DNA of 64,000 nt from an uncultured Faecalibacterium sp. (GCA_934513205.1 CAKSWU010000008.1:1-64000), one strand, 5' to 3'. Positions 42,634 to 51,317 are shown, counted from the first letter of the stretch. Numbers and translations: made by a program. The notes: generated by a model not told the origin, from the letters alone.

Positions 42634-43664
42634 GTAAAGAGGACAAAATCGTGTTCTGCACCGGCGGCGGATGCACCGCAAAGCTGGGTGCGGGTGTTTT
42701 GAGCCGGATTCTGGAAAAGCTGCCCCGGAGCAAAAAAGACCCGGATCTTCTGGTCGGCTACGACAGCCGGGATGATGCGGCGGTCTATCGTATTACGGAC
42801 GATATTGCGCTGGTGCAGACGGTGGATTTTTTTCCGCCGATGGTGGACGACCCCTATACCTTTGGACAGATCGCAGCAGCCAATGCCCTGAGCGACATCT
42901 ATGCCATGGGCGGCGAGGTCAAGACTGCCCTGAATCTGGTCTGCTTCCCGGAAAGCATGGACCTGAACGTGCTGGGCGAGATCCTGCGCGGTGGTGCCGA
43001 GAAGGTCGCCGAAGCAGGGGGCAGTCTTGCGGGTGGGCATTCCATTGCCGACAGCGGCGTGAAATATGGCCTGTCGGTGACCGGTCTTGTGGACCCTGAA
43101 CGCATGTACACCAACGATGCCGGACAGCCCGGGGATCGGCTTATCCTGACCAAGGCTCTGGGTGTTGGGCTGATCTGCACGGCAAACCGTGTAGGAGAGG
43201 CCGCTCCGGAACATCTGGAAGCCGCCATTGCATCCATGACGATGCTGAACCGGACGGCAGCACAGATCAGTCGGAAGTACCATGTCCATGCCGCCACCGA
43301 TGTGACCGGCTTCAGCTTTCTGGGGCACTTGCACGAGATGATGGGCGGCAGACTTTCCTGCATCATCCATGCAAATGCCGTGCCGGTGCTGCCGGGCGCA
43401 GAAAAAGCAGCGGATGCGTTTTTGTATACTGCCGCCGGACAGCGGAATCGGAACCACACAGGACCTTTCGTCACCTTTGAAAACGTTCCGTTTGCGTTGC
43501 AGGAGGTCCTGTTCGACCCGCAGACATCCGGCGGGCTGCTGCTTGCAGTCGCACCGGAGGATGCCGAGGCCCTGGAGACAGAGCTGCAGACAGCCGGTTT
43601 GCCTGCGAAGATCGTAGGCGAGATCCTGCCCAAAACAGAGCAAGAGATCACAGTAAAATACTGA
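42630..43664 (+). CDS. selD: Selenide, water dikinase
   Basis: A 344-residue PurM-fold enzyme that makes selenophosphate from selenide and ATP. The glycine-rich N-terminal segment has Cys15 and Lys18 (GGGCTAK), with the same spacing as the catalytic Cys17/Lys20 pair of E. coli SelD; there is no in-frame UGA, so it is a cysteine form. DSRDDAAVYR and HSIADSGVKYGLSVTG are further SelD motifs. Sitting inside the hydroxylase operon, it probably feeds the molybdenum cofactor rather than selenocysteine synthesis. No selA, selB or selU is in the window. Confidence 0.95.
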   Translation: MSKEDKIVFCTGGGCTAKLGAGVLSRILEKLPRSKKDPDLLVGYDSRDDAAVYRITDDIALVQTVDFFPPMVDDPYTFGQIAAANALSDIYAMGGEVKTALNLVCFPESMDLNVLGEILRGGAEKVAEAGGSLAGGHSIADSGVKYGLSVTGLVDPERMYTNDAGQPGDRLILTKALGVGLICTANRVGEAAPEHLEAAIASMTMLNRTAAQISRKYHVHAATDVTGFSFLGHLHEMMGGRLSCIIHANAVPVLPGAEKAADAFLYTAAGQRNRNHTGPFVTFENVPFALQEVLFDPQTSGGLLLAVAPEDAEALETELQTAGLPAKIVGEILPKTEQEITVKY

Positions 43665-43683
43665 ACAGTGGAAAGGAACGATT

Positions 43684-44292
43684 ATGATGTTGAAAGTCGA
43701 TGCCCGCGGTGACGCATGCCCGCTCCCGATTGTAAAGGCAAAAAGGGCTATCTCTGAGCTGAAAGGCGCTGGTCAGGTGGAGGTGCTTGTGGACAACGAG
43801 ATCGCCGTGCAGAACCTGACCAAGATGGCACAGCAGAAGAACTATCAGTACAGCGCCGAAAAACTGGAAGACCGGGAATATCGGGTGCTGTTCACGGTGG
43901 GCGAAGCTGCTGCTGTTCCCACGGAGGAAGCTCCGGTCTGCGTGCCGGATGCCCGTACGGATACGGTGGTGGCGATCGCATCCGATCAAATGGGGGATGG
44001 TGCCGAGGAACTGGGCAAAGCGCTGCTGAAAGCCTTTGTGTTTGCACTGACTCAGCAGGACCGGCTGCCCAGGACAGTCCTGTTTTACAATGGTGGAGCC
44101 TCTTTGAGCTGTGAAGGTTCTCCCATGCTGGAGGACCTGAAGGCATTGGAAGCACAGGGCGTAGAGATCCTGACCTGCGGCACCTGCCTGAATTTTTATG
44201 GGCTTACCGATAAGCTGGCGGTCGGCAGTGTGACCAATATGTATACCATCGTAGAAAAACTGACGCAGGCCGGTAATGTGGTGAAGCCATGA
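43684..44292 (+). CDS. yedF: Sulfurtransferase-like selenium metabolism protein YedF
   Basis: A 202-residue two-domain protein: an N-terminal TusA/SirA-like domain with Cys12 in DACPLPIVKAK, and a C-terminal DsrE-like domain with TCGTCLNFYGL. YedF proteins of this two-domain type occur next to selD, where the cysteine is thought to carry selenium or persulfide. AAAGGA precedes ATG 43684 (43687 is also possible). It overlaps the next gene by 4 bases. Confidence 0.92.
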   Translation: MMLKVDARGDACPLPIVKAKRAISELKGAGQVEVLVDNEIAVQNLTKMAQQKNYQYSAEKLEDREYRVLFTVGEAAAVPTEEAPVCVPDARTDTVVAIASDQMGDGAEELGKALLKAFVFALTQQDRLPRTVLFYNGGASLSCEGSPMLEDLKALEAQGVEILTCGTCLNFYGLTDKLAVGSVTNMYTIVEKLTQAGNVVKP

Positions 44293-45428
44293 TCTACCTT
44301 GACAATTCTGCCACCACCTTGCAAAAACCGCCGCAGGTGCAGGCTGCCATGCTGGATGCTCTGTGCACGGCGGGCAACCCCGGGCGCGGTGCCCACGAAC
44401 CAACGCTTCATGCCTCGCGGCTGGTCTATGAGGCACGTCTTGCAGTGGCGAGACTGCTGAATGCGCCGGAGCCTGCCTGCATCGCCTTTGCAGCCAACGC
44501 GACCGAGGCACTGAACATTGCGCTGGGCGGACTGTTTGCGCCGGGAGACCACATCATCACTACTGTATGCGAGCACAACTCTGTGCTGCGCCCGCTTTAC
44601 CGTCTGCGGGAACAGGGCGTCGAACTCAGTTTTACGGATGTGGACGCCAAGGGCTGCCTGCGTTATGAGCAATGGGACAGCTTCCTGCGTCCATCCACCC
44701 GGGCACTGGTGGTGACCGGTGCGTCCAATGTGACCGGGAACGGCACCGACCTTGTCCGCGCGGCAGAGTTTGCGCATCGGCATGGACTGCTGTTTCTTGT
44801 GGATGGCGCACAAATTCTGGGCGCACAGCCGGTGGATGTGCAGGCAATTGGCGTTGATGTGCTCTGCTTCACCGGGCACAAGGCGCTTTTGGGCCCGCAG
44901 GGTACCGGCGGCTTGTATGTCCGGCCCGGTCTGACGATCCGTCCGCTGGTGGTCGGCGGCAGCGGAGTCCATAGCTTTGATGAACGGCACCCGGCACAGA
45001 TGCCCACTGCGCTTGAGGCCGGGACCTTGAACGTCCCAGGACTTGCCGGACTTTGTGCCGGAGTGCAATGGATCCTGGAACAGGGCGTTGAGACGCTTTG
45101 CGCAAAAGAAGCAGAGCTTGCCCGGCTCTTTTATCAGAATATCCGGGAGCTTCCGGGCGTGACCATTTATGGAGACCCGGAGATGGCACTGCGTGCCCCG
45201 ATCATTTCTCTGAACCTTGATGGGGAGGATTCGGCCCGGGTCGCAGATCTGCTGTGGGAGGACTACGGAATCTGCGTGCGGGCAGGCGCCCACTGCGCCC
45301 CGCTGATGCACAAAGCATTGGGGACTGCAGAGCAGGGTACCGTACGATTCAGCTTTTCGCATTTCAACACAGAGCAGCAAGTCCTTGCGGCGGCGCAGGC
45401 GGTCCGGGAACTGGCACAGGAGGTGTGA
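44289..45428 (+). CDS. Cysteine desulfurase-family aminotransferase class V (selenocysteine lyase-like)
   Basis: A 379-residue PLP enzyme starting IYLDNSATT. The PLP lysine lies in FTGHKALLGPQGTG (about 198) and the sulfur/selenium-accepting cysteine in AGAHCAPLMHKALG (about 336). It belongs to the desulfurase subgroup commonly linked with selenium-dependent molybdenum hydroxylases. The probable role is to release sulfur or selenium from cysteine or selenocysteine for SelD/YedF. ATGA overlap with yedF shows coupling. Confidence 0.9.
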   Translation: MIYLDNSATTLQKPPQVQAAMLDALCTAGNPGRGAHEPTLHASRLVYEARLAVARLLNAPEPACIAFAANATEALNIALGGLFAPGDHIITTVCEHNSVLRPLYRLREQGVELSFTDVDAKGCLRYEQWDSFLRPSTRALVVTGASNVTGNGTDLVRAAEFAHRHGLLFLVDGAQILGAQPVDVQAIGVDVLCFTGHKALLGPQGTGGLYVRPGLTIRPLVVGGSGVHSFDERHPAQMPTALEAGTLNVPGLAGLCAGVQWILEQGVETLCAKEAELARLFYQNIRELPGVTIYGDPEMALRAPIISLNLDGEDSARVADLLWEDYGICVRAGAHCAPLMHKALGTAEQGTVRFSFSHFNTEQQVLAAAQAVRELAQEV

Positions 45429-45429
45429 G

Positions 45430-45660
45430 ATGCGAAAACGAACGACCTATGTCGTGCTTTCGTTCCAGACAACTCTGGAAGCGATGGAATGGGAGCGGAA
45501 CTGTCTGCAAAACGGTGTTCCCGGGCGGCTGATCCCGCTGCCAAGGGAAATCTCGGCAGGATGCGGTCTTGCGTGGCGAATGCTTCCGGAGGATTTTGAA
45601 AGTTGGCAGCAGAAACTGGATCATTCCGGTTACAGCGCAGCCAGTGCGGTAGAACAATGA
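45430..45660 (+). CDS. DUF3343 protein, putative Se/S carrier
   Basis: A 76-residue protein from ATG 45430, one base after the previous stop. It has the DUF3343 pattern: YVVLSFQTTLEAMEWE, then LIPLPREISAGCGLAWR with a conserved cysteine. This family accompanies selenium genes and the Cys-Gly-Leu segment is suggested to carry sulfur or selenium. Longest open frame would start at 45385 within the desulfurase gene, but that has no binding site. Confidence 0.88.
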   Translation: MRKRTTYVVLSFQTTLEAMEWERNCLQNGVPGRLIPLPREISAGCGLAWRMLPEDFESWQQKLDHSGYSAASAVEQ

Positions 45661-45676
45661 AACAGGAGATCATTCC

Positions 45677-46732
45677 ATGAACCATGTGCAGCTTTATTCC
45701 GTACTCCAGAAGGCCCCGGACCGGGGGGAGTATACATTTGCCTGTGTGCTGGACGGCTGTTGCGCAGGCGAACAGCTGCTTTTGTGCCAGAACCGCCCCT
45801 GCTGGACGGCGGGCGGTACAGATCTTCTCCGTCGGCATTGTTCCGTCTTGCGGGACTGCACCACCACAGGTGTGTTGCAGATGGAGGACCAGCGCGTATT
45901 TGTGGAGCGGTTCGGCGCGGTCCCGCAGCTGGTCGTTTGCGGCGGCGGGCATGTTGGCATGGCAGTTGTCCGCATGGCAAAGCTGCTGGGGCTTCCGGTC
46001 CTTGCGGTGGACGACCGGGAGGACTGCGCCGCGCAGCTGCAAAGCGCCGGGGCGGATGCGGTGCTGTCGGAGCCGTTCGAGTCTGCCTTGGCTCATATCC
46101 CCGGCGGGTCCGAGACTTATTTTGTGGTGGTGACCCGTGCACACGCGTATGATGTTGCCTGTCTGCGCCAGATCTTGCGCAAGTCCTGCGCGTATGTTGG
46201 CATGATGGGCAGCCGCAGCCGTGCGGCACTGGTGCGCCGTCAGCTGCTGGAGCAGGGAGTCGATGCCGGACGAGTGGAGGGATTGTATGCGCCCATCGGC
46301 CTTTCCATTGGCTCTCAGACGGCAGAGGAGATCGCACTGTCCATTCTGGCGCAGATCATCTCAGTGAAAAATAGGCACTCCCAGAGCGAAGGCTTTCCAT
46401 CGGCACTGCGCAATGCCATGGAACATGCCGACACGACCGGGCAGAAAGCAGTGTTGGCGACCATCGTCGAACGGCATGGCTCTACTCCCCGGGAAGCAGG
46501 TGCAAAGATGCTGATCCTTGCAGACGGCACCACGGTGGGCAGTGTGGGCGGCGGCATTATGGAGCACCGCACAACGCTTGCCGCGCAGGAGATGCTGACA
46601 AGTTGTGCGCCGCAGCAGCAAGTGGTCCGGTTTACGGCAGATGGAAAAAATGATGACGCTGCGCTGGCGGCCTGTGGCGGTTCGATGGAACTGCTTCTGA
46701 CGGTCTTGCGCGCCGGAGAGGAGCTTGTATGA
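45677..46732 (+). CDS. XdhC/CoxI-family molybdenum cofactor maturation protein with Rossmann-first domain order
   Basis: A 351-residue protein. Residues 1-80 are a short poorly recognised stretch, then a Rossmann domain with QLVVCGGGHVGMAVVRMAK (about 85-103) and YVGMMGSRSR, and then, C-terminal (about 245-351), the XdhC/CoxI module with ATIVERHGSTPREAGAKML, VGSVGGGIMEH and CGGSMELL. In canonical XdhC the CoxI-like module comes first, so the order here is reversed, or a degenerate copy is in front. XdhC sulfurates the molybdenum cofactor and hands it to the apoenzyme; here it may handle selenation. CAGGAG precedes the ATG; overlaps yqeB by 4 bases. Confidence 0.88.
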   Translation: MNHVQLYSVLQKAPDRGEYTFACVLDGCCAGEQLLLCQNRPCWTAGGTDLLRRHCSVLRDCTTTGVLQMEDQRVFVERFGAVPQLVVCGGGHVGMAVVRMAKLLGLPVLAVDDREDCAAQLQSAGADAVLSEPFESALAHIPGGSETYFVVVTRAHAYDVACLRQILRKSCAYVGMMGSRSRAALVRRQLLEQGVDAGRVEGLYAPIGLSIGSQTAEEIALSILAQIISVKNRHSQSEGFPSALRNAMEHADTTGQKAVLATIVERHGSTPREAGAKMLILADGTTVGSVGGGIMEHRTTLAAQEMLTSCAPQQQVVRFTADGKNDDAALAACGGSMELLLTVLRAGEELV

Positions 46733-47538
46733 AGAAAGATTCTCTGATTCTGATTCGCGGCGGCGGAGACCTTGCCACCGGGACCATCCATCGCCTGTGG
46801 TCTGCAGGACTGCGAGTCCTTGTGCTGGAAACGAATCACCCGGCAGCCATCCGCCGTCAGGTATCGGTGTGCGAGGCGGTTTATGATGGGGAGACCACCG
46901 TGGAGGGGATGCGCGCAGTGCGCGTTGATGCGCTGGACGATGCAAATACCATCTGGGCTGAAAATGCTGTCCCGATCCTTGTGGACCCGGAGGGAACATG
47001 CATTTCCCGGGCAAAGCCGGATGTGGTCGTGGATGCCATTCTCGCCAAGCGAAATCTTGGCACGACCCGCACAATGGCCCCGCTGACCATCGCACTGGGA
47101 CCCGGTTTCGTCGCGGGAAAGGATGTGGACGTGGTGATAGAGACCAAGCGCGGTCATCGTCTGGGACGCATTCTCCGGGAGGGCAGCGCCATCCCGAACA
47201 CCGGGGTGCCCGGTGTCATCGGCGGCTACGGCAAAGAACGTGTGATCCACGCACACACTGCGGGTGTTTTTGAGGACGTCTGCAAGATCGGAGACCTTGT
47301 GAAAGCAGGGGAGACGATTGCGATGATCCGGGCAGAGGACGGCAGCGAGACGCCGGTGAAAACGCAGATCACCGGTATCCTGCGCGGGTTGCTGCGCAGC
47401 GGATATCCGGTGACGCCCGGGTTCAAGGTGGCCGATGTGGACCCCCGGAAAGAGGAGCTCTCCAACTGTTTTCTGATCTCAGATAAGGCGCGGTGCATTG
47501 CCGGCAGCGTGCTGGAACTGGTTTGTGCGCAGTTGTAA
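46729..47538 (+). CDS. yqeB: Selenium-dependent molybdenum cofactor biosynthesis protein YqeB (EF2563 family)
   Basis: A 269-residue protein. The N-terminal Rossmann-like region SLILIRGGGDLATGTIHRLW and the later APLTIALGPGFVAGKDVDVVIET match the YqeB family restricted to genomes with selenium-dependent molybdenum hydroxylases. The biochemical role is unknown, presumably cofactor selenation or insertion. It is the last gene of the operon; a terminator lies 11 bases downstream. Confidence 0.92.
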   Translation: MKKDSLILIRGGGDLATGTIHRLWSAGLRVLVLETNHPAAIRRQVSVCEAVYDGETTVEGMRAVRVDALDDANTIWAENAVPILVDPEGTCISRAKPDVVVDAILAKRNLGTTRTMAPLTIALGPGFVAGKDVDVVIETKRGHRLGRILREGSAIPNTGVPGVIGGYGKERVIHAHTAGVFEDVCKIGDLVKAGETIAMIRAEDGSETPVKTQITGILRGLLRSGYPVTPGFKVADVDPRKEELSNCFLISDKARCIAGSVLELVCAQL

Positions 47539-47548
47539 TGCCGAATGA

Positions 47549-47598
47549 TAAAAGCCCTTGCCTGCTGCAGAACAGATTGCGGCAGACGAGGGCTTTTT
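47549..47598. terminator. Bidirectional terminator between the hydroxylase operon and the PadR/DUF2812 operon
   Basis: AAAAGCCCTTG near 47550-47560 pairs with CGAGGGCTTTT near 47587-47597, with extra CTGC/GCAG pairing inside. A- and T-runs flank it, serving both convergent operons. Confidence 0.8.
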
Positions 47599-47616
47599 CG
47601 TGAATGTGTGCTTGTT

Positions 47617-48120
47617 TTATTCGTGCAGGCTGCGTTCTTTTTCCAATGCGGCCTTCATACCGTGGATACGCCCCAATGCGTAGGAAAGCATTGCCGCACA
47701 CAACAGATTCAGCCAGCCGTACCGGAGCTGATTCAAAGAGTTCGTCATGCCTATGATGAGGTTTGCCAGACAAATGAGGGAAAGCATCCGGTCGATGCGG
47801 CCCAGATGCGTCAGGCGGGAGTCGATATCCGAAAGCAGCTCAAAGCTGCCAAGTTCTGCTTTGCGCCGGAAGTACACCCAGTTGACACAGCCGCCGATGT
47901 ATTCCGCACCCAGCTCCTTTACAAAGGAACGGTAATCACTGCTGGGGTTCATCTCCAAACGGACAATATATTCGCCCGGTTCGCAGCGCACAAAGGTATA
48001 AAAGGAAAAACCGGTGTTGTCCAGTACCCAGCCCTCCTGCACCATCTTGTTCAGCCAGCGCTCTTCTTTTTCAAAATCCCAGACAAAGAAGAGTTTGAAA
48101 ACGGTTTTCTTTTCCTTCAT
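47617..48120 (-). CDS. DUF2812 membrane protein
   Basis: A 167-residue protein with the DUF2812 pattern FFVWDFEKEERWLNKMVQEGWVL at the N-terminus, a soluble region (about 1-105) and two C-terminal hydrophobic segments (about 111-130 and 135-152). The family is regularly encoded just after a PadR regulator, as here, with a 4-base overlap, and probably senses or responds to membrane or envelope stress; the function is not established. Confidence 0.88.
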   Translation of the reverse strand: MKEKKTVFKLFFVWDFEKEERWLNKMVQEGWVLDNTGFSFYTFVRCEPGEYIVRLEMNPSSDYRSFVKELGAEYIGGCVNWVYFRRKAELGSFELLSDIDSRLTHLGRIDRMLSLICLANLIIGMTNSLNQLRYGWLNLLCAAMLSYALGRIHGMKAALEKERSLHE

Positions 48121-48434
48121 AAGGTTTCCTCCTTCAGGATGCTTTCGCCATTTGCAACCAGCTGCTGCAAGCGGGAAAGCTCGTGTTTCAAAACAGTCAG
48201 ACCTTCCGCAGTGAGCTGGTATTCCTTTTTTCGGCTTCCGCTTTCAACAGGCAGGGGACGGATCCAGCCTTTTTCACACAGAGAAGTCAGCGCGCCGTAC
48301 AGCGTCCCGGCGGCAAGACGGACCCGACCATCGGAAAGCCGCTCGGTCTGCTGCATAATGCCATACCCGTGCTGCGGATGGTAAAGTGATAGCAGGATAT
48401 AATAGGTCGATTCAGTCAATGCAGGGGTTTCCAT
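48117..48434 (-). CDS. PadR-family transcriptional regulator
   Basis: A 105-residue winged-helix protein: YYILLSLYHPQHGYGIMQQ, LAAGTLYGALTSLCEKGWI and KKEYQLTAEGL are the PadR motifs. ATG 48434 is 8 bases after AAAGGAG; the TTG at 48440 is too close. PadR proteins of this small class usually repress their own operon and act on the protein encoded downstream. The operator candidates at 48472 and 48520 support autoregulation. The ligand is unknown. Confidence 0.92.
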   Translation of the reverse strand: METPALTESTYYILLSLYHPQHGYGIMQQTERLSDGRVRLAAGTLYGALTSLCEKGWIRPLPVESGSRKKEYQLTAEGLTVLKHELSRLQQLVANGESILKEETL

Positions 48435-48471
48435 TTGCAATGCTCCTTTGACGGCCTCAGAATGATCGGTT

Positions 48472-48535
48472 CACGATATATCGGATGCCGTTATACTGCA
48501 AGAAAAGTATATCACCAGGCGATATATCGTGTCAA
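48472..48535 (-). promoter_or_regulatory. padR promoter with paired palindromic operators
   Basis: On the minus strand TTGACA (plus 48530-48535) and TATACT (plus 48506-48511) with an 18-base spacer. CACGATATATCG (48472-48483) and CGATATATCGTG (48520-48531) are perfect inverted copies, and the inner 10 bases CGATATATCG are palindromic by themselves. One copy overlaps the -35, the other lies past the start site. Confidence 0.75.
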
Positions 48536-48670
48536 GCATTTTTCACGAAAAAACACCAATCGAAAAAAGAATGACCTTTCAGATGTCCAGTCTTTGGCGA
48601 TATGGAAAAACCGATGGAACACAGGAAAATATTTTGTGCACTTTTCATAGTTTTCTTCTGAAGATTTTGG

Positions 48671-48679
48671 TGGTACAAT
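48671..48679 (+). promoter_or_regulatory. Extended -10 promoter of phoH
   Basis: TGGTACAAT matches TGnTAnAAT closely; the -35 region is weak (T-rich). Start near 48686, about 30 bases before the ATG. Confidence 0.5.
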
Positions 48680-48714
48680 ATAGATATCAAATTCTGCGAT
48701 TCGGGAGGATCTCC

Positions 48715-49674
48715 ATGGCGGAAAAGTGCATTGAACTGAATAGTGTTGAGATCGCTGCTGCTGTTTTCGGTAACTGCGACCGGAACATTCGTTTGCTGGA
48801 AAAAGAGTTTTCGGTCACGGCGGTCTGCCGCGGCACCCAGCTGCGGCTTTCTGGCGAAGCCGCCAATGTGGCAGCAGCCAACCGTGCGGTGGAGGGGATG
48901 CTTCTCCTGATCGAGAATCACACCCCGCTGGAGGACCAGACCGTGCACTACTGCATCAGTCTGGCGCATGATGGAGCGGAAAAGCGGGTCAAAGAGCTGA
49001 CCGAGGACTTTGTGACTGTCACTGTCAAGGGGCGGCCCATCCGTCCCAAAACTCTGGGGCAGAAAGAATACCTGAATGCCATCCGTTCCAATGCCATTAC
49101 GTTTGGTGTTGGTCCGGCGGGTACCGGAAAGACCTATCTGGCTGTTGCAATGGCGGTAAAGGCCTTTAAGGCAAAGGATGTGTCCCGCATCGTTCTGACC
49201 CGTCCTGCGGTGGAAGCAGGCGAAAAGCTTGGCTTTTTGCCCGGCGACCTGCAGCAAAAGGTGGATCCTTATCTGCGGCCGCTGTACGATGGACTGTTTG
49301 ATATGCTGGGCGCTGAGACCTATGAGCGTCTGGTAGAAAAGCAGATCATTGAGGTTGCGCCTCTGGCATATATGCGCGGTCGGACGCTGGATGATTCCTT
49401 CATCATATTGGATGAGGCGCAGAATACAACGCCGGAGCAGATGAAGATGTTCCTGACCCGTATGGGTGTCGGCTCCAAAGTGGTCGTTACCGGTGATGTG
49501 ACCCAGATCGACCTGCCGGAGCGGACCCGCAGCGGCCTTGTGGATGCATTGCATGTTCTAAAGAACGTCAACGGCATCGCGCAGTGCTACTTTACCGAAA
49601 AAGATGTGGTTCGCCACCGCCTTGTGCAGGAGATCATCAAGGCATACGAAAAGGCTGCCCATCCCGAAAAATAA
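48715..49674 (+). CDS. phoH: PhoH-family ATPase
   Basis: From ATG 48715 (GGGAGG at 48703-48708) 319 residues: an N-terminal KH-like region, then the P-loop ATPase domain with GPAGTGKT (about 133-140), ILDEAQN as Walker B and VVTGDVTQIDLP. PhoH proteins are predicted RNA-linked ATPases or helicases and are almost always encoded next to ybeY, as here. The gap to ybeY is 64 bases. The long upstream frame has no binding site and is ignored. Confidence 0.93.
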   Translation: MAEKCIELNSVEIAAAVFGNCDRNIRLLEKEFSVTAVCRGTQLRLSGEAANVAAANRAVEGMLLLIENHTPLEDQTVHYCISLAHDGAEKRVKELTEDFVTVTVKGRPIRPKTLGQKEYLNAIRSNAITFGVGPAGTGKTYLAVAMAVKAFKAKDVSRIVLTRPAVEAGEKLGFLPGDLQQKVDPYLRPLYDGLFDMLGAETYERLVEKQIIEVAPLAYMRGRTLDDSFIILDEAQNTTPEQMKMFLTRMGVGSKVVVTGDVTQIDLPERTRSGLVDALHVLKNVNGIAQCYFTEKDVVRHRLVQEIIKAYEKAAHPEK

Positions 49675-49738
49675 AAGTTTGAATCGCTCCCTCTGACCAG
49701 AGGTTGGAAGAAAAAATTTGAAAGGAGTGGACTGATCT

Positions 49739-50230
49739 ATGTCCAATAAAGTCCTGATCACCAATTCTCAGAAGGCCGTGAAGGTTCCTTCCGGTTTGCG
49801 CATCCTTATCCGCCGTGCCTGTAACGCCGTGCTGGAGTATGAGCATTTTGACGCTCCCGCCGAGATCAGCGTTACCTTTGTGGATAACGCTGAAATCGCC
49901 GAACTGAACAACCAGTACCGCAACAAGCCCATGCCCACCGATGTGCTGAGCTTTCCGTTGGGCGAAAACGGAAAGTACGATATTGATGAGAACAACGGCT
50001 GCATGATGCTGGGAGACATCGTCATCAGCATGGAGCGCGCTTTGGAACAGGCCAACCTTTATGGGCATCCGCTGCAGCGCGAGGTTGCCTTTCTGACGGT
50101 GCATTCTATGCTGCATCTGCTGGGTTATGACCACGAAAATGGCGGTCTGGAAGCGATGCGGATGCGCGAAAAGGAAGAGGCGGTCCTGCTGCAGCTGGGT
50201 CTGCCCCGTACCGTCAGCTACACAGAGTGA
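49739..50230 (+). CDS. ybeY: Endoribonuclease YbeY (rRNA maturation)
   Basis: A 163-residue zinc metalloprotein with the family motif H-x3-H-x5-H at His122, His126 and His132 (HSMLHLLGYDH). It acts in 16S rRNA 3'-end maturation and ribosome quality control. The start is supported by GAAAGGAG upstream. Followed by era, a conserved order. Confidence 0.95.
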   Translation: MSNKVLITNSQKAVKVPSGLRILIRRACNAVLEYEHFDAPAEISVTFVDNAEIAELNNQYRNKPMPTDVLSFPLGENGKYDIDENNGCMMLGDIVISMERALEQANLYGHPLQREVAFLTVHSMLHLLGYDHENGGLEAMRMREKEEAVLLQLGLPRTVSYTE

Positions 50231-50288
50231 TCCGCAAAACCGGAATGACTGTGCGGATACCGCACAAAATACAGACAGGAGTCAGATT

Positions 50289-51227
50289 TTGAGTAACGCT
50301 ACACCCATTCAGGGCCATTACGACACTTCCTCCGTTTTCGTTGCCGTCATTGGACGTCCCAACGTAGGAAAATCCAGCCTGACCAATTTGCTGGTGGGCG
50401 AAAAAGTGGCCATCGTCACCTCCAAGCCGCAGACCACCCGGACCCGCATCACCGGAGTTATCACGCGGGGGCCGCTTCAGTATGTCCTGCTGGACACTCC
50501 CGGTGTGCACAAAGCCCGCAACAAACTGGGAAAGCGAATGGACAAGACTGCCAGTGATTCCATTGCCGATGTGGATGTTTCCATGATGCTGTTTGAGCCG
50601 TATGGCGCACTGAATGAATCGGAAATGACCCTTGTGGAGATGCTGCGCAGCAGCGGTGGACCTGCCATTGCCGTCATCAACAAGACGGACCTTGTCAAGG
50701 AGCCCGCCGATTTGGAGGTGCGCAGGGATGAGCTGAAGGCACTGGGTGTTTTTGACGATATCTACACCATCAGCGTGCGCAATGAGGAAGGCAGCGAAGT
50801 GCTTTTTGATGCCTTGAGCCGCTATGCCGTGGAAGGACCGCACTACTTTGACGATGACGCCTATACGGATATGCCGGAAAAAGAGCTTGTGGCTGAAGTG
50901 ATCCGCGAAAAGGCACTGCTGTACATGCGAGATGAGATCCCTCATGGTATTGCAGTTGTGGTGGAGCGATTCAAAGAGCGTCCCGGCACAGACCTGATCG
51001 ACATTGATGTGAATATCTACTGTGAACGGGACAGCCACAAGGGCATGGTCATTGGAAAAGGCGGCGCGATGCTGAAGAAAATCGCCAGCGCAGCACGCGC
51101 TGACTGCGAGGAATTTCTTGGCTGCCGTGTCAATTTGCAGTGCTGGGTAAAGGTCAAGTCGGACTGGCGGGACAATGAGTTCCTGCTGAACAACTTCGGC
51201 TTCAAGCAGAACACCGGCAACCGCTGA
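50289..51227 (+). CDS. era: GTPase Era
   Basis: 312 residues from TTG 50289, which has AGGAG at 50277-50281; no ATG is suitably placed. G-motifs are visible: GRPNVGKSSL (G1), LDTPGVH (G3) and NKTDL (G4); the C-terminal KH domain has HKGMVIGKGGAMLKKI. Era binds the 3' end of 16S rRNA during 30S assembly, in line with the neighbouring ybeY. The gap to ybeY is 58 bases. Confidence 0.95.
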   Translation: MSNATPIQGHYDTSSVFVAVIGRPNVGKSSLTNLLVGEKVAIVTSKPQTTRTRITGVITRGPLQYVLLDTPGVHKARNKLGKRMDKTASDSIADVDVSMMLFEPYGALNESEMTLVEMLRSSGGPAIAVINKTDLVKEPADLEVRRDELKALGVFDDIYTISVRNEEGSEVLFDALSRYAVEGPHYFDDDAYTDMPEKELVAEVIREKALLYMRDEIPHGIAVVVERFKERPGTDLIDIDVNIYCERDSHKGMVIGKGGAMLKKIASAARADCEEFLGCRVNLQCWVKVKSDWRDNEFLLNNFGFKQNTGNR

Positions 51228-51317
51228 GTGCTTTTGCGGCAGGACACTTTTTCCTTGTATGAACAGGCCCAAAAGACCGGACACTAGAACTAAAAATACA
51301 GGGGAGAGGTGCTGTGC

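Noticed and set aside
42630..43664. SelD as a selenoprotein with in-frame UGA
   Set aside because: The catalytic position is an ordinary cysteine codon and no in-frame TGA occurs before the stop.
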